The notes: generated by a model from the sequence alone, not told the origin. Numbered from the stretch's first letter, positions 36,901 through 55,970 are shown. The stretch is DNA of 64,000 bases from Hoplostethus atlanticus (GCA_034670405.1 JAXDDX010000002.1:682001-746000), one strand, 5' to 3'. Program-made: numbers and translations.

Positions 36901-39900
36901 CAGAGCTGTTAGTTTGTCAAGATATAGTGAACTGGATTTTAAAAGTGTTTATAAAGTGATAAGTGAATCATTATTGAGCTTTGGTCCTCCCCCCCCCAGG
37001 CCATCATTGGGGCTCTTGGTGCAGAGCGGCGTAACCGAGTCCTCTCTGGCCTCTACATGGGTCGGTCAGACACCCAGCTGGTGGTGCGACAGGCCTCCCT
37101 CCATGTGTGGAAGATCGTGGTGTCCAACACCCCGCGAACCCTCCGAGAGACCCTCCCCACCCTCTTCACCCTGCTGCTGGGCTTCCTGGCCTCCACCTGC
37201 CCTGACAAGAGAACGGTACCACTCATTTTCACTTTTTACTACAATACCACTTTCAGCAATGTGATTTCTTTTTTTCAGGTTTTTTTTCCAGTCTTTTGCA
37301 ATTTTTGAACACCGTTTTCCTGTCTTGTCCAGCATTTGTGTTTCTCATCACATCCCTGTGTACAAGATCACTTTCTAACTCACTTTGTTCAGCTTTTTCA
37401 TTCCCTAGTTGACACCTGTCGCTTCGTACATATTTGTGTTTTCCCTATTTCTCTGCCTTTGTTGAACTCATGTGTCTGTGTGGTTTCAGATTGCTGCTCG
37501 AACACTGGGTGATCTGGTGAGGAAGCTGGGAGAGAAAATCCTCCCAGAGATCATTCCAATCCTGGAGGAGGGGCTGCGTTCTGACAAGAGTGACGAGAGG
37601 CAGGGCGTCTGCATCGGCCTCAGCGAGATAATGAAGTCCACCAGCAAAGATGCGGTCAGTCCTACAATGCACTGTCATACAAGTCTGTTTAATACGAACA
37701 TGCATATTGCAAAGTTTATCACAAGTATTTAGTACAAACATGTGTATTGCAAGCCTTCTATGTGGAGGCAAAGAGGAAGGCTAGTTTGTTAGTCCCTTCT
37801 GGCATAATAGTCTTTAATTTTAGTCTTTAAAAAGTCATTAATGATTTAATGTTTTCTTGTTTCAAGCCTCAAAGCAAAAAACTTGAACATAGAAAGAAAT
37901 GGAGCATTTGAAAGGGCGTGTAGACTTTTGACATCCAGGTGATTTTTGACACGCGGCTCTCTATGAAGGATTAAGGAACTTAAGGTGTTTGTACTGTAGG
38001 TGCTCGTCTTCTCCGAGTCGCTGGTCCCCACTGTGAGGAAGGCTCTCTGTGACCCCCTGGAGGAGGTACGAGAGGCTGCAGCCAAAACCTTTGAGCAGCT
38101 CCACGCCACCATTGGACACCAGGCGCTGGATGACATCCTGCCTGCCCTGCTCAGACAGCTGGTGAGTAAAGACACTAAGATATCCACAAACACACAGCAG
38201 ACACTGCACATTACACTTGGACACAATGCTGATTCAGTAACAAGAGTAGAAAAGGGCTGTCTTGTGATGTCTTGTGGAAAGCGGAATGTCTAATATGTCT
38301 AAAAGTACTAAAATGACTTTAGTTTAATACAGTTAAACATGTATTAAACTTTTTTTTTCACAAAGTAATGAATTTGATGCAAATATGAAATTAGATGGAG
38401 GTATTGACCGATACTTTACATTTTGTGATATTTAGTCGAGGCAGAGTTGGAATGTAAGGCGCATGCCATGAATTGTGTTTCACCTATTACTGACAGTAAT
38501 ATCAGTCCGTTCTTTACTTCTGTACTTGGCTGTTTGATTGGATGTTCAGTCGGAAGTAGCCTGGTTTTGCCAGCTTGTTGTTTCTTTGTTTGGGTTGTTA
38601 AATTGGTCTTAAATCCAATTCCAGGTAGCATTAAAAAGGTAAATATGGCTTTCTGAAACTTAAACATGTTTTAAAAACTAAAAAACACTACATTTCTGTT
38701 CACAGGATGATGAGGAGACGGCTGAGTTTGCCTTGGATGGCCTGAAGCAAGTCATGGCAGTGAAGAGCCGTTCTGTGCTACCTTACTTGGTTCCAAAGGT
38801 AAAGTGTCTACGCTAACCTCTCTTTTGAATCCATCTAATTGTGTCTAACTAAGACTGACTCAACTGGATCCTCCTCTCCTCTCAGCTGACTGCTCGTCCT
38901 GTCAACACCCGCGTACTGGCCTTCCTGTCCACCGTGGCTGGAGACGCTCTGACACGCCACCTAGGGGTCATCCTGCCTGCCCTGCTCTCCTCTCTCAAAG
39001 ACAAGCTGGACACAGAGGATGGAGCACAGGTAACCATAATAGTTACAGTAGTTTGTATATACTGGTCAGGTCAAGGTTTGTCATGATAGGGAGGGATTTG
39101 ATCTTTGCATTAAGAGGCAAATTCAGGTCGGTCATGCTGAGACACTTGACTCCTCTATCTGGACGATACCAAACTTCAGCATGGTGTATTGTCTGAGCCT
39201 TGCAAATCATATAACTTCATATTCATAAACTTCATAAATTTCATATAACTCCCACAATCCTTTTGTCATATTCAGAAAGAATCGTATGTCATTTCCAAAA
39301 ATGCGCCATGGGACTGTATAGAATCTGTACTAGGTTTATTTCTTCCGGATTTATTTTTTATTTTTTGGACACACAACTCATGGGATATTCCCATTTCCCA
39401 GTTTTCTCATAGTTTTTGCATTCCTGATGGAATCCCTGAATACCAGTCATAAAGTGGTGGTGTGGTATTCACAAATCTGTTTCCTTGTTTTTCCTTAAGG
39501 AGCTTTGCAGCTGTCAAACAGTGATCCTCTCTGTGGAGGATGAAGTAGGCCAACGCATCATCATAGAGGACCTGCTGGAGGCCACGCGCGGCTCAGACCC
39601 CGGCCTCAGACAGGCTGCCATCACCATCCTTAATGCCTACTTCGCCCGTACGCGCCTGGACTACAGCGCCCACACACGCACCCTGCTGTCAGGCCTCATC
39701 CGCCTGCTCAACGACTCCAACCCCGAGGTCCTGGTCCAGAGCTGGGACACCATCAACTCCATTACAAAGGTGTGTTAAGCTGAAAATGTAAGTCAGTTCA
39801 GTACAGTCGTTGTATAGGAATTTGTTTTGGTGACATTAGTGTCATTAGAGACATTTTGACAACCTGGTTTCACAGCATGTACTGGCACAACATGGTGCAA

Positions 39901-42900
39901 TGACAACAGCACCATCCAATGCACTAGTGTCATTGATTATTTCTGTATCAAAAGGTAGAGTTGGACTTTTGTTTGTACTCTATAGAAACTGGATGCGAGC
40001 AGCCAGCTGGCTCTGATCGATGATCTGCACAGAGACGTCAAATCAGTAGCTGCAGATGTCAAGGGTCAGCACCTGCCTGGTTTCTGTCTGCCCAAGAAGG
40101 TGAGAAAGCTTCTCCTCCTGACACATTAAGGATTGAAAACTTATTACAGACTGATAGTTTCATTTTTTATATCTCTCTTTACATTATCCCTTTGTCTTCC
40201 TGGTCATCAGTGAATAGAACTTGGCGCTTGGCTCATACTTAAAATGTATGCACTCTCAGTACTGTAACTATGTGTTTATACTGCAAGAAACCTGAGTAAT
40301 TACTTTTGTAAGACTAGAAAAACATTGGTTGATGGTTGACCAGTCCCCTTGTTTTATGGGTGACATCACCCATCAGTGGCCAATCACATAGCTGTGTTGT
40401 TAAATGTCTACTCAATGTGGTTCCTCAGGGTGTGACCTGCATTCTGCCTGTCCTGAGAGAGGGTGTGCTGACTGGTAGCCCTGAGCAGAAAGAAGAGGCA
40501 GCCAAAGCACTAGGAGGGGTCATCAAACTGACCTCTCCCGAGGCGCTACGGCCATCGGTGATCAACATCACCGGACCGCTCATTCGTATCTTAGGAGACC
40601 GCTTCGCCTGGACAGTGAAGACCGCTCTGCTAGAGACTCTCACCCTGCTGCTGGCAAAGGTCTGTACCTGCATCGCACTTAAACGTGCCAATGTCTTTGC
40701 TAGGTCAGGATTTTTATAATTTGTATAATTTTTTGTAAAAAAAATTTGTGTCAAATTTATAGGGTCCCATTTTTATTATTTCTTTCTCATTTTTATTATT
40801 TATCCAATGTTTGATCATGCCCCTGAAGACAACATTAGTTCTCCCTGGGGATTCACAAAGTGCAATCTTGAGGGTTTTGGGTATGGTTTGGAAGATAACA
40901 GTCACATTGTTCAGCCCTAACCTCATTGCTGAATTCCCTCCTCCAGGTGGGCATTGCCCTGAAGCCCTTCCTGCCCCAGCTCCAGACCACCTTTCTGAAG
41001 GCCCTGCAGGACTCCAGCCGTGGGGTGAGGCTGAGGGCTGCTGAGGCTCTGGGCCAGCTGGTCTCCATCCACACCAAGGTAGACCCACTCTTCACTGAGC
41101 AGCTCGCTGCCATCCGCAACGCAGAGGACTCAGGAGTCAGGTATGCACTCTTGCTTCCCAGAGAAGTCATTGGTTGGAAGACAAAATTACATGGCTTGCT
41201 TAGTTGAACTGTTGGTCTGTCCAAACTATTTTTGTTAATGGGGTGAGTTAAGTAGTAGTCGAGAACACATCAGGCCACAGACCCCTATTTGATGAGATTT
41301 TGTCCTAAGGGGACCCCAATTGCTCCCCAATTGCAACATGCCTACTGAAGCCGGATTGCTGTCCTGTTAGCAGTGGCCCATGAGGGTACCGAGAGGGCCC
41401 CACCTCACGAGGTCCCAACACCCCGCAGGAGGGCGCTGTAATGTCTAGTCAATAGAACCTGTGTTGTTGGAGCTTCTGAGGTTGACATGCTCAAGGTGTA
41501 TTCCCATAGGGGGAAACATGGAATGAAGCTGGAAAAAGAACCAGTTATAGTGCACTTTGGGATGTTAACTGGGAAAGGTGAATGAGTTACAAAAACATTC
41601 ATGCATAGCACATCAAGTTGGACATACTGCTCCATTCATCTATAAAGCAAGATTAAGGTTTTCCTTCTTTTTGTGTCCCATCCCTGAAAGTCTGTTGTGC
41701 TCTCTGCCCTCTCCCAGGGAGACCATGCTCCAAGCCTTAAGGTTTGTCATCCAGGGGGCCGGGTCCAAGGTAGACCCAGCCATCCGCAAGAACATCACCA
41801 CCACATTACTTGGCATGCTGGGTCATGATGAGGTATGACAGGATGAGCAGATGCCTTGCACCATCAAATTGAGCTCTTATCTTGGGCAGCTCCCCCAATT
41901 TCCTACCTAATGCTCAGTGATAGTGACTGAACACATTAACTCATCACCTATATACTAATGTATTTAAACAAACTAAATGTGTGAGGTAAAGGCTCACATG
42001 ATGTTCAGACACTCAAGATTTTAAGACAGTCGTTCAGTGGTGTGGTTTCCTCTGTGATCACAAGTGAAACACGGTTGTCGGGCAGACAGGATGTGGTTTT
42101 ATGAAAGGTTGCTCCCTGTAGCTCAGTATCAAAATAAATGACACTTAACCTGTGTGTGTGTCTCTGTGTGTCTGTGTGTGTGTCTGTGTGTGTGTCTGTG
42201 TGTGTGTCTGTGTGTGTGTCTCTGTGTGTCTCTGTGTGTCTGTGTGTCTGTCTGTGTTTGTGCACATAGGATGCAACCCGTATGTCCTCAGCCGGCTGCG
42301 TCGGTGAGCTGTGTGCCTTCCTGTCAGAGGAGGAGCTGAGGAATGTGTTACTTCAGCACATCTTGGGTATTTATACACAGTCATTTCTACTGAATGTGAC
42401 ATCACTCTCACCTTTCATCAAATGTAACCTTTATGTCGCATGTATGCTGCAGTCATGCTTGAAGGTTTGTGAGCCCCTTGTGTATAGACATTTTGAGCTT
42501 TTACCACGCAATCCTTACTTAATCAAACTTTCTTTGAAATAAAGGATCTTTATTTACCAATTTCATGTGTTTTCGAGGAAATACTCATGTCACGAAAGTG
42601 TGACACTGATCCCTGTCTGTATGTGAACTTCTCCTTTTTGAAGTGCTCACTGTGCAGCAGCACTACAGTCAGGGCACAGAAGCTAATACAAATGTTCTCC
42701 CTTTCAGCGGACATTTCTGGTGTGGACTGGATGGTGCGTCACGGTCGAAGCCTGGCCCTGGCCATAGCAGTCAAGTCTGCTCCGGACAAGCTGTGTGCGG
42801 AGGAATACAAGGACACTGTGACAGAAACCATCCTGGCCAACGCCACGGCTGACCGGGTAAGGAAATGTAGTTTGTCAGATGTGTAGCTACTGCCCTGTCT

Positions 42901-44853
42901 TTAGTCCCGGGTCATGGAGGCCTTTCCGTGTAAGATTTGTTACATATTAACTAGGTGCGCACAGTGATTCTGATTCTCTGTTGTGATGCCGTGTCCTGTC
43001 CTTCCTCCAGATCCCCATTGCTACCAGTGGGATCAGAGCGATGGGATATCTGATGAGGCATCAGCTCAGAACGGAGGGGAGCGGTGGTGTTCCCCAGCGC
43101 AGCATCACACAGTTGATCAAGGTACGGCAGGAACACATTCATTTATCTGATGTCACACACTCTTTACAAAGATCTACAAGAAAAGTATTCACCTTATTGA
43201 CTTGACTTGTATATTATCCACTGCTGTAAAAGAATTTCACTTACTTGGGTATTTCTGTCTGGGATCTAGGCAAAGCCCTCTATTAATGTGAAAAATAAAT
43301 TAAAATAACAAAGAAATCTAGTCTAAATGTTTTGTGTTGTTTGGGATAAATGTCCTTAAGGGCAAATAACGTCTCAACAATTCATACATTACTCACAAGG
43401 TCCTCTTTAGTTTGTAGTTCTCTTGGAGGATTGTTCTAATTCTCTTTTTTGCTTTTGTTGCCAATATTTGGTTTGTTCAATACAATTACATTTCAGGATG
43501 TAGGGTGACCTCTCCATCAACTGACTTGAATAGCATCCACTAATTGATGATGTTCAAGTCCAGCTCCTGAGATTTCAAAGAAGAAATGAGTCACCACCTT
43601 CCCACAGCTGAATATTATTTTTTCTTTGAAACCAGACAAGCTTGGCTCAGGTGTCATCCATAAATGAATAATTCCACACTGTAGTCCGCCCCATAGCCTA
43701 CAATCTCATAGAGGGAGATGACAAATAAGACAGAATTAATAGGAAAGGAAAACGGTTTCTAACTACAACCTAAAAATGAGGACTGAGTACTGTTATAAAA
43801 TGTTGAATGCATTTTGCCATTAAGAGACTTGAGCCAAAATAGAAAAAAGGCAGTGAATACTCATATAAACCTTGAGAATTTATTTCTAGTTGAAGTACTT
43901 TGTGTTGATGGAAAACCAGAAATCCCAAATAAGTATAAGTACATAATAAGTAGAACTCGGTGTGCTCAGAACTGGAACTGGGAAGATGAATCTGCAGAGT
44001 GCCTGTGTCTACACTGTACGGTTCGAGGGTTTGTCTTGTGACGTCCCGTCTCTGTGTGGCCCTGCAGTGTCTTCAGAATCAGTCCAGTGACATCAGGCTG
44101 GTGTCGGAGCGCGTGCTGTGGTGGGTGTTCAGGGAGCCGGCCACGCCCTCCATGGAGCCCAGTCTCATCAAGCCCCTGCTGAAGAGTCTGCTGGACAACA
44201 CCAAGGACAAGAACACCAGCGTCAGAGCCCAGAGCGAACACACCATCGTCAGTCTGCTGCGGCTTCGCCAGGGAGAGGAAACCATGCAGGTTAGACTACA
44301 GATCATTAATCACTCTCTGGGAAGAAAATGTGTTGCTGTTAGATTAGATTTGATCAGATGAAACTATGAAGCTCCCCATAGAGAAATTAGGTCAGCACAG
44401 CAGCAGAGAATAAGATACAGATAAGAGTAAGACAAATGATGAGTACTGAAGATAATGCAAATAATTACTGCAGAATGATCACAACAACCAAACGCATAGA
44501 AGATTTAAAAAAAAAAAAAAAAAAAAAGAATATATAGTTATAAGCAACCTTTATATTGTAAAGTATTGATATTATTATTGAGATTTACAGATGGAGATGG
44601 AGGTAGCATATGTGCAGAAGATGCAGATATACGCTGTTGGCTTATCACCTTGTAGAACAGATGGAAGTAACATACAGATCAAACGTCTGTTGGTGTAATT
44701 GCTGCTTCTCCTCTCCCTGCGATTCAGAGTTTTACTGCCATCCTGGACTCTGCAAGTAACGACTTACTGGCGGAGTGTCACCGTCGGTCTCTGAAGAAGA
44801 TCGTCAGCGCGCCAGAGTCCAGTGAAGAAATAGACGACACCATCCTAACGTGA
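20024..44853 (+). CDS. gcn1: GCN1, eIF2-alpha kinase GCN2 activator (complete, 57 coding exons)
   Basis: GCN1 is a giant HEAT-repeat protein that contacts stalled or collided ribosomes and passes the uncharged-tRNA signal to GCN2. Coding exons: 20024-20041, 20642-20744, 20842-20905, 21030-21161, 21468-21576, 21905-22003, 22332-22466, 22775-22952, 23055-23129, 23454-23582, 23720-23770, 23873-23971, 24169-24342, 24468-24620, 24732-24824, 24924-24999, 25743-25902, 26076-26265, 26835-26959, 27249-27427, 27846-27939, 28031-28144, 28246-28444, 28577-28729, 29364-29545, 29895-29975, 30237-30380, 30710-30834, 31147-31336, 31439-31509, 31745-31910, 32066-32260, 32560-32806, 33281-33402, 33590-33704, 34113-34292, 34716-34936, 35068-35136, 35225-35363, 35853-36049, 36511-36653, 36747-36864, 37000-37215, 37490-37654, 38000-38161, 38706-38798, 38886-39029, 39500-39769, 39986-40099, 40429-40659, 40947-41140, 41718-41832, 42270-42366, 42708-42856, 43011-43121, 44068-44289, 44728-44853. 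All phases close, giving 2671 codons plus TGA, which is the length I recall for human GCN1. The MAADTQVSETLK start and DDTILT end are family hallmarks. No frameshift or stop was found. Confidence 0.96.
22085..22160 (+). repeat. Dispersed repeat fragment (GTGGTTCTCAAAC type)
   Basis: Located in gcn1 intron 7. CAGTGGTTCTCAAAC, then CGACCCAAATGT, then GTCTGTGGTGTACC resembles a motif common in fish interspersed repeats. A second, weaker copy is at 49710-49760 in a rab35 intron (GGGTTTCTTAAAC, CTGTGACCCAAAC). Confidence 0.45.
26440..26570 (+). repeat. Dispersed repeat family B, copy 2
   Basis: Located in gcn1 intron 18. It is the partner of 17096-17250, sharing ACATGAAAATCACCAAAA and TTACAAGGTTTTTACA-type blocks in the same order and strand. 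Confidence 0.6.
27846..28144 (+). other. gcn1: GCN1 charged helical linker (exons 21-22)
   Basis: Residues about 782-850 form a Lys/Glu-rich, probably coiled-coil segment ([12 protein letters not shown], then [13 protein letters not shown] and [17 protein letters not shown]). It separates the N-terminal HEAT block from the central one. The boundary between exon 22 and exon 23 (donor GTATGG at 28145) inserts one Val compared with the Glu I expect there; a donor three bases upstream would remove it. Confidence 0.75.
33449..33505 (+). repeat. Possible family A related fragment
   Basis: Located in gcn1 intron 34. The sequence AAATTAGGTCTTGAAAGTATTTCAGACCTGGAAAAGTTC is of the GGTCTTAAAAAGT type seen in the two larger copies at 34410-34545 and 38541-38665. 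Confidence 0.35.
33815..33834 (+). repeat. Poly(G) run of 20
   Basis: Twenty consecutive G lie in gcn1 intron 35, followed 92 bases later by an AT microsatellite. Such a run is prone to length errors in sequencing. Confidence 0.9.
33923..33964. repeat. (TA)17 microsatellite inside CTAC/GTAG arms
   Basis: The TA run occupies 33927-33960 and is bracketed by CTAC and GTAG, so the whole stretch is self-complementary and could form one long hairpin. It lies in gcn1 intron 35, 149 bases before exon 36. Confidence 0.9.
34410..34545 (+). repeat. Dispersed repeat family A, copy 1
   Basis: Located in gcn1 intron 36. It is similar to 38541-38665: GTTCAGTYGGAA, GGCTG/CCTGGTTTTGCCAGCTT, GTTTCTTTG, TTTTAATTTGGTC, TAGGTGGCATTAAAAAGGT and TTTCTGAAAC in the same order. 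It continues to AAACCTGCAGATACACTG. This type of sequence is widespread in fish introns, but I cannot name the family. Confidence 0.65.
36237..36400 (+). repeat. Interspersed repeat fragment (TTATCCAAAGCGACTTACA type)
   Basis: Located in gcn1 intron 40. The block TTTTATCCAAAGCGACTTACAATAAG is a very common signature of fish interspersed elements. The following GCAACTAAGAGCAGAACCAGTGATAAG stretch probably belongs to the same copy. No coding remnant is seen. Confidence 0.6.
38541..38665 (+). repeat. Dispersed repeat family A, copy 2
   Basis: Located in gcn1 intron 45. It is the partner of 34410-34545, on the same strand and about 4.1 kb away. Confidence 0.65.
40429..41832 (+). other. gcn1: GCN1 RWD-binding region (exons 50-52)
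   Basis: Codons about 2258-2437 correspond to the C-terminal segment that binds the RWD domain of GCN2 in yeast and mammals. It shows HEAT-type helices ([48 protein letters not shown]). The position is inferred by alignment from memory to the human protein of the same length. Confidence 0.7.
42151..42257 (+). repeat. (GTGTGTCT)-type imperfect tandem repeat
   Basis: Imperfect units of about 8-10 bases (TGTGTGTGTC, TCTGTGTG) fill the stretch and end about 13 bases before the acceptor of gcn1 exon 53 (ACATAG|GATGCA). Confidence 0.9.
43183..43861. mobile_element. Possible decayed Tc1/mariner-like remnant
   Basis: Located in gcn1 intron 55. The left end AAAAGTATTCACC (from 43181) and right end CAGTGAATACT (to 43861) share a 9-base inverted match (AGTATTCAC / GTGAATACT) about 670 bases apart. 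The AAAAGTATTCAC text resembles the inner end of many fish Tc1-like inverted repeats. I see no transposase frame and no clear TA duplication, so it could be a short non-autonomous copy or chance. Confidence 0.35.
44506..44527 (+). repeat. Poly(A) run
   Basis: A run of 22 A lies in gcn1 intron 56. There is no obvious retrocopy upstream. Confidence 0.85.
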
Positions 44854-45400
44854 TGGGACAGGACTGATTCATGCTTATATACTTAGAAAAGACCTCGGTA
44901 GAAATCAACAGAGGTTCGACCGATATGTCATACAAATTAATTCTCCATCGAATGAGAACCCCAGACACACACTCAACACACATGCCCATTTTGTTGCCAT
45001 TCATGGACCAAGGAAGAGTTGGATAGTGTATGGACTAGCTTTCCTTCATATTCCTCACCAAATTATTTTCCCCCTCTCTTTTCCTCATTGTTTTATTGGC
45101 CTTTGAACCCACATTTCTAACTTTTATTTTATCCCACAGTCTGCAGGGGTTTTTTTCCCTTAATGAACTTGCTTGTGTCAGACATTAGGCCACTTCCATT
45201 TTGACATTTAAATGTATTTTCAGTGTCACATTTTATTGAAACGACTTGGGAGTATTACTGTAATACATAACACCCCCTTTAGGTTTTATTTGGACTTTGT
45301 GTGTGAGAGTTGTTTGGTGGAAAGCAACCTCTTATAAGAATATTATTCTTATCAATGATATGGTTGTAAAAAGGCAATACAAATAAAAAAAAAATCTATT
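44854..45400 (+). other. gcn1: gcn1 3' UTR
   Basis: It runs from the TGA to a canonical AATAAA at 45382-45387, giving a 3' UTR of about 550 bases. Sequence from there to the rab35 promoter (45401-45830) includes a GGGGGGGCGG stretch near 45473 but no gene. Confidence 0.65.
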
Positions 45401-45830
45401 TGATGCAGTCTTGTCTGAAATTTGGGAAACCTGTTTTCTTTAGGGTGGATGGAGGATTTGCACCATCATGGGAGGGGGGGCGGTGTGGAGGGTTGGGGGG
45501 GAACTGAGATGTGACTTGCTAGTGTGGTGCCTTATTGTAAAACTATAAACTACTGAATAATGTGCTGTCTGGAGAGTATTTGAGATGCCCAAATTGTCAG
45601 TACAGGTGAGGATGACTATGAACTATGTATGTAGACAACTTAATACGGGCAGGGGCACTGCTAAGAATGTCAAGACCCCTGACAAGTCTGGCCTCCAGCC
45701 CAGATGCATCTAATTTAGTCCACTATCCACCACTAGCAGCGCCCCTGAATATATAAGCAAGGCAGAAACGGAAGAAAATATTTTTAATTTGTTTGTATTA
45801 ATCGATGGGAGAGATGAACAATGTCCTACT

Positions 45831-46156
45831 GATGTACCATGAGTCTGGTTGGTGCTGATCATCTACTGTGCTACTATCGTAGCTGGAGTCTGCGCAGTGA
45901 GGCTACAGTGAGAGTTGGGTGCAGCTCCACCAGAGAAGGAAGCGGAGTTTCCGGCTGTTTGCAGCGGAGGGAGAGGTTTGCTGACGCCGCGAAACCCCGA
46001 GAAAAACGCCGGGGGGCTAGCAGTTGTAGCATCGGTAGTGGTCGTTTTCTTTCATATCGGGGGTTCTGGGGCTGGTAAATTTACGGGCCAAGGGGATCGG
46101 ACAGAAAACCGAGCAAAGAAGCTGCATACAGCGGGGGTGAGCCACCAGCTACCGGC
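45831..46156 (+). promoter_or_regulatory. rab35: Probable rab35 CpG promoter and 5' UTR
   Basis: CpG density rises sharply here (GACGCCGCGAAACCCCGAGAAAAACGCCGGGG) and continues into the first coding exon and the start of intron 1. No TATA box is seen close to the ATG. Open frames in this stretch and across the splice site are by-products of GC content. Confidence 0.55.
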
Positions 46157-53566
<7,410 letters not shown>

Positions 53567-53636
53567 CGAACTCAAAGCCACCCTGCAAAGGCCAGCAGCG
53601 TCTTTTCTTCAGAGAACACACACACTCACTCACTCA

Positions 53637-53703
<67 letters not shown>

Positions 53704-55970
53704 ACACGATGGGACTCCAGGCATCTAAATTAAAGAGCAGATAAAGATTTAATACATGTACAATGAAATAAAGTAAAATAAATGAATGGGAAAAAATGTC
53801 CCCTTTGGACAAACAAATCCTGAAGACTTTAAAAAAAATGTACAGATTTTATTAGAAGTCAGATCAAGTTTTATTTGGAATTCAGCAGATGGGCCTTTCT
53901 CGTAGGATCTGCAAGCTGACAACTGACCGCCATAATACTCAGATTTATATAAATATACCAATATTCTATTCAGTATCTCGTCTCCTTCTCATTCCACTTC
54001 ACACGGGATATTACAAGTCAAGTGCAAGCTCTGCGGCTGAGGAGGAGTCACTGGTTTTGGATGTTTTTTTTTTTTTTTTTTGGGGGGTTGGGTGGGCGGT
54101 AGATGGTTATCGGAACAGGCGTCTGAGGGAGGGTTCACAACCTTTGTACATTTTCTTTCAACGTTTCAGACATCTGTATTACCACGGCTTACGCCAAGAG
54201 ATCATGAGCTTCTAGTTCATAGTTTTATGTGAATTGATGAGGGGAAAAAAATCACATGGATGAAGATGATTGGTAGGCGACCTTTAGCAACTAATCCAAT
54301 GGACCTTTCAACTGTTTGTTTTTTTTTGTTTTTGTTTTTTTGTCGTTGGTGTTTCTTGCCTTTTGCCAAGCGTCCCCCTCTTCCCTCTAACCGCCAATAG
54401 TGCTGAGCCAACAACCTGAATATTTTTTTTATTCTTTATGTGCTGTGGAGCAGTGAACCACTCCCAAAGCTCTGGGCCAACGGGCTCTGACAGCACTGTT
54501 CACTGCAGTCTTACTTTCAAAGTTTGCTTTTAAACTTTTTCTTCCATCTTTGTTTAAAAAAAAAAAAAACGATACTGCCAATACTATATATAAAAAAAAA
54601 AAAATTAGGAGCTCAGTGGCGCCCCTTGTTGGACTGTTGCCATAGTGGCCGCTCGTTGGCCAAGTGTGACGTCAGGGTGAGTCAGGGTCTTACGGGCCCC
54701 GTTGAGTCCTCAGGGAGAGCTCAGGCCTGCCCTTTCTCTCTCTCTCTCTCCCCCTCCCCCTCTCTCTCTTTCTCCCTCTCTCTCCAGCCACACTGCAGCC
54801 TCTGCCCTTCCCTCTCCTTTGCACCTGACACCCACATAGCAGCACCTCTTATAGTTATGGGCTCACCTCCTGTGTTTGGTCACTCACGGGGGCGATATCC
54901 TACGTACACCTAAGGACTGAAACATCAGCGTGAGGCTCGTCTTATTTTGTGCCTGGAAGACGCGAGCTGGGTCACTGCGGTGGCTTGGATCCATAGCAAA
55001 CTTGGCTTTAGCCTCGTTCTGTCAGTTGAGCATGTAACACTTTGTTTGAAGGGGTAGGTATAAGGTGATATCTGACATGCATTTAGTAGCCTGACTGCTA
55101 ACTCATGTTAATGTCTGGTGTCATGTTTTGTTTTTTTTCCTTTTCTCGACCACTCACAATCTCGTTACCCGTTCAACTGAAGTGTTACCGTACAGTGTTT
55201 CGTTTTGACTATGAGAGTGCGGCAGACTGTATGTCTGTTTTGCAAGAGCATACGGGAGCTTAGACCTCATGGCGGCCACGTCACGTGCACGGGCCTGGGC
55301 ACCTCTCCCTCTCCTGCACAGCTAGGGCTCGTTAAAGAGGGTGAAGCATCGCAGAATGTCGAAACAGAAACATGCTCTTTCATGACTGACATTTGTCCTT
55401 TTTGTTTGTTTGTTTGTTTGTTTGTTTGTTTTTGGGAGAATAAGTGATTGAGGCAGTTCTAGATATCGGCTACGCTTCTGTTGGAAACATCCGGATCGTT
55501 TCACGCTCTGAGCAGGCCCCTGGGTGCTGGGTGGGGTTACGATACGAGCTGAGAGGGTGCTGTGTGTTTGTGTTTGACCTCGGTGAGAGAAGCTCCAGGG
55601 CAGCGAACTGAGGCAGCGGAGAAATGGTGTCAAATCTCAGACTGTATGATTCCTATTCATTATGTGTATGTGTATATATAAATATATTTGTGTGTTTATA
55701 TTCAATATAGAACATACACACATAATTGGCACACGTAATTGTGCATGTTGTCAACATGCCCCGTGTGCTATGGTTGAAACACACTTATCAGCTGTGGTTT
55801 GCTGTACACTGGAGAAAAGAGATGTACTATTCATTTTCCCTACATGAATTTAATCAATAATAAACGTTTTAGAAGAATACATATTTGACACATAATTACT
55901 GATCTCATTTGTCAATGATTTGAGGCTTGGTCTTCATTTTCAATATGTATTTTTGCTTTCTGTGAATAAA
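53567..55970 (+). other. rab35: rab35 3' UTR, extent uncertain
   Basis: Possible poly(A) signals are AATAAA at 53767-53772 (short form, about 210 bases) and at 55859-55864 and 55965-55970 (long form, about 2.4 kb). The stretch also has a T-rich run at 54065-54080, a CT tract near 54735-54785 and (TTTG)n at 55399-55431. No other gene is visible. Confidence 0.5.
53616..53707 (+). repeat. rab35: (CACT)n plus (CA)n microsatellite in rab35 3' UTR
   Basis: CACT units are followed by about 32 CA units, starting 50 bases after the stop codon, so the tract is probably part of the mature mRNA. Confidence 0.92.

Larger units (their letters stand above)
32066..38161 (+). other. gcn1: GCN1 central eEF3-like HEAT block (exons 32-45)
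   Basis: Codons about 1288-2050 are the most conserved part and include the region related to the HEAT domain of elongation factor 3, which contacts ribosomes. Visible repeats have the form AAGLAxxxxGL / VRxxAxxALGxMV, for example [58 protein letters not shown] and [14 protein letters not shown]. No gaps or stops occur across the 14 exon junctions. The fold assignment is from family knowledge; the sequence itself shows the helical repeat pattern. Confidence 0.8.
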
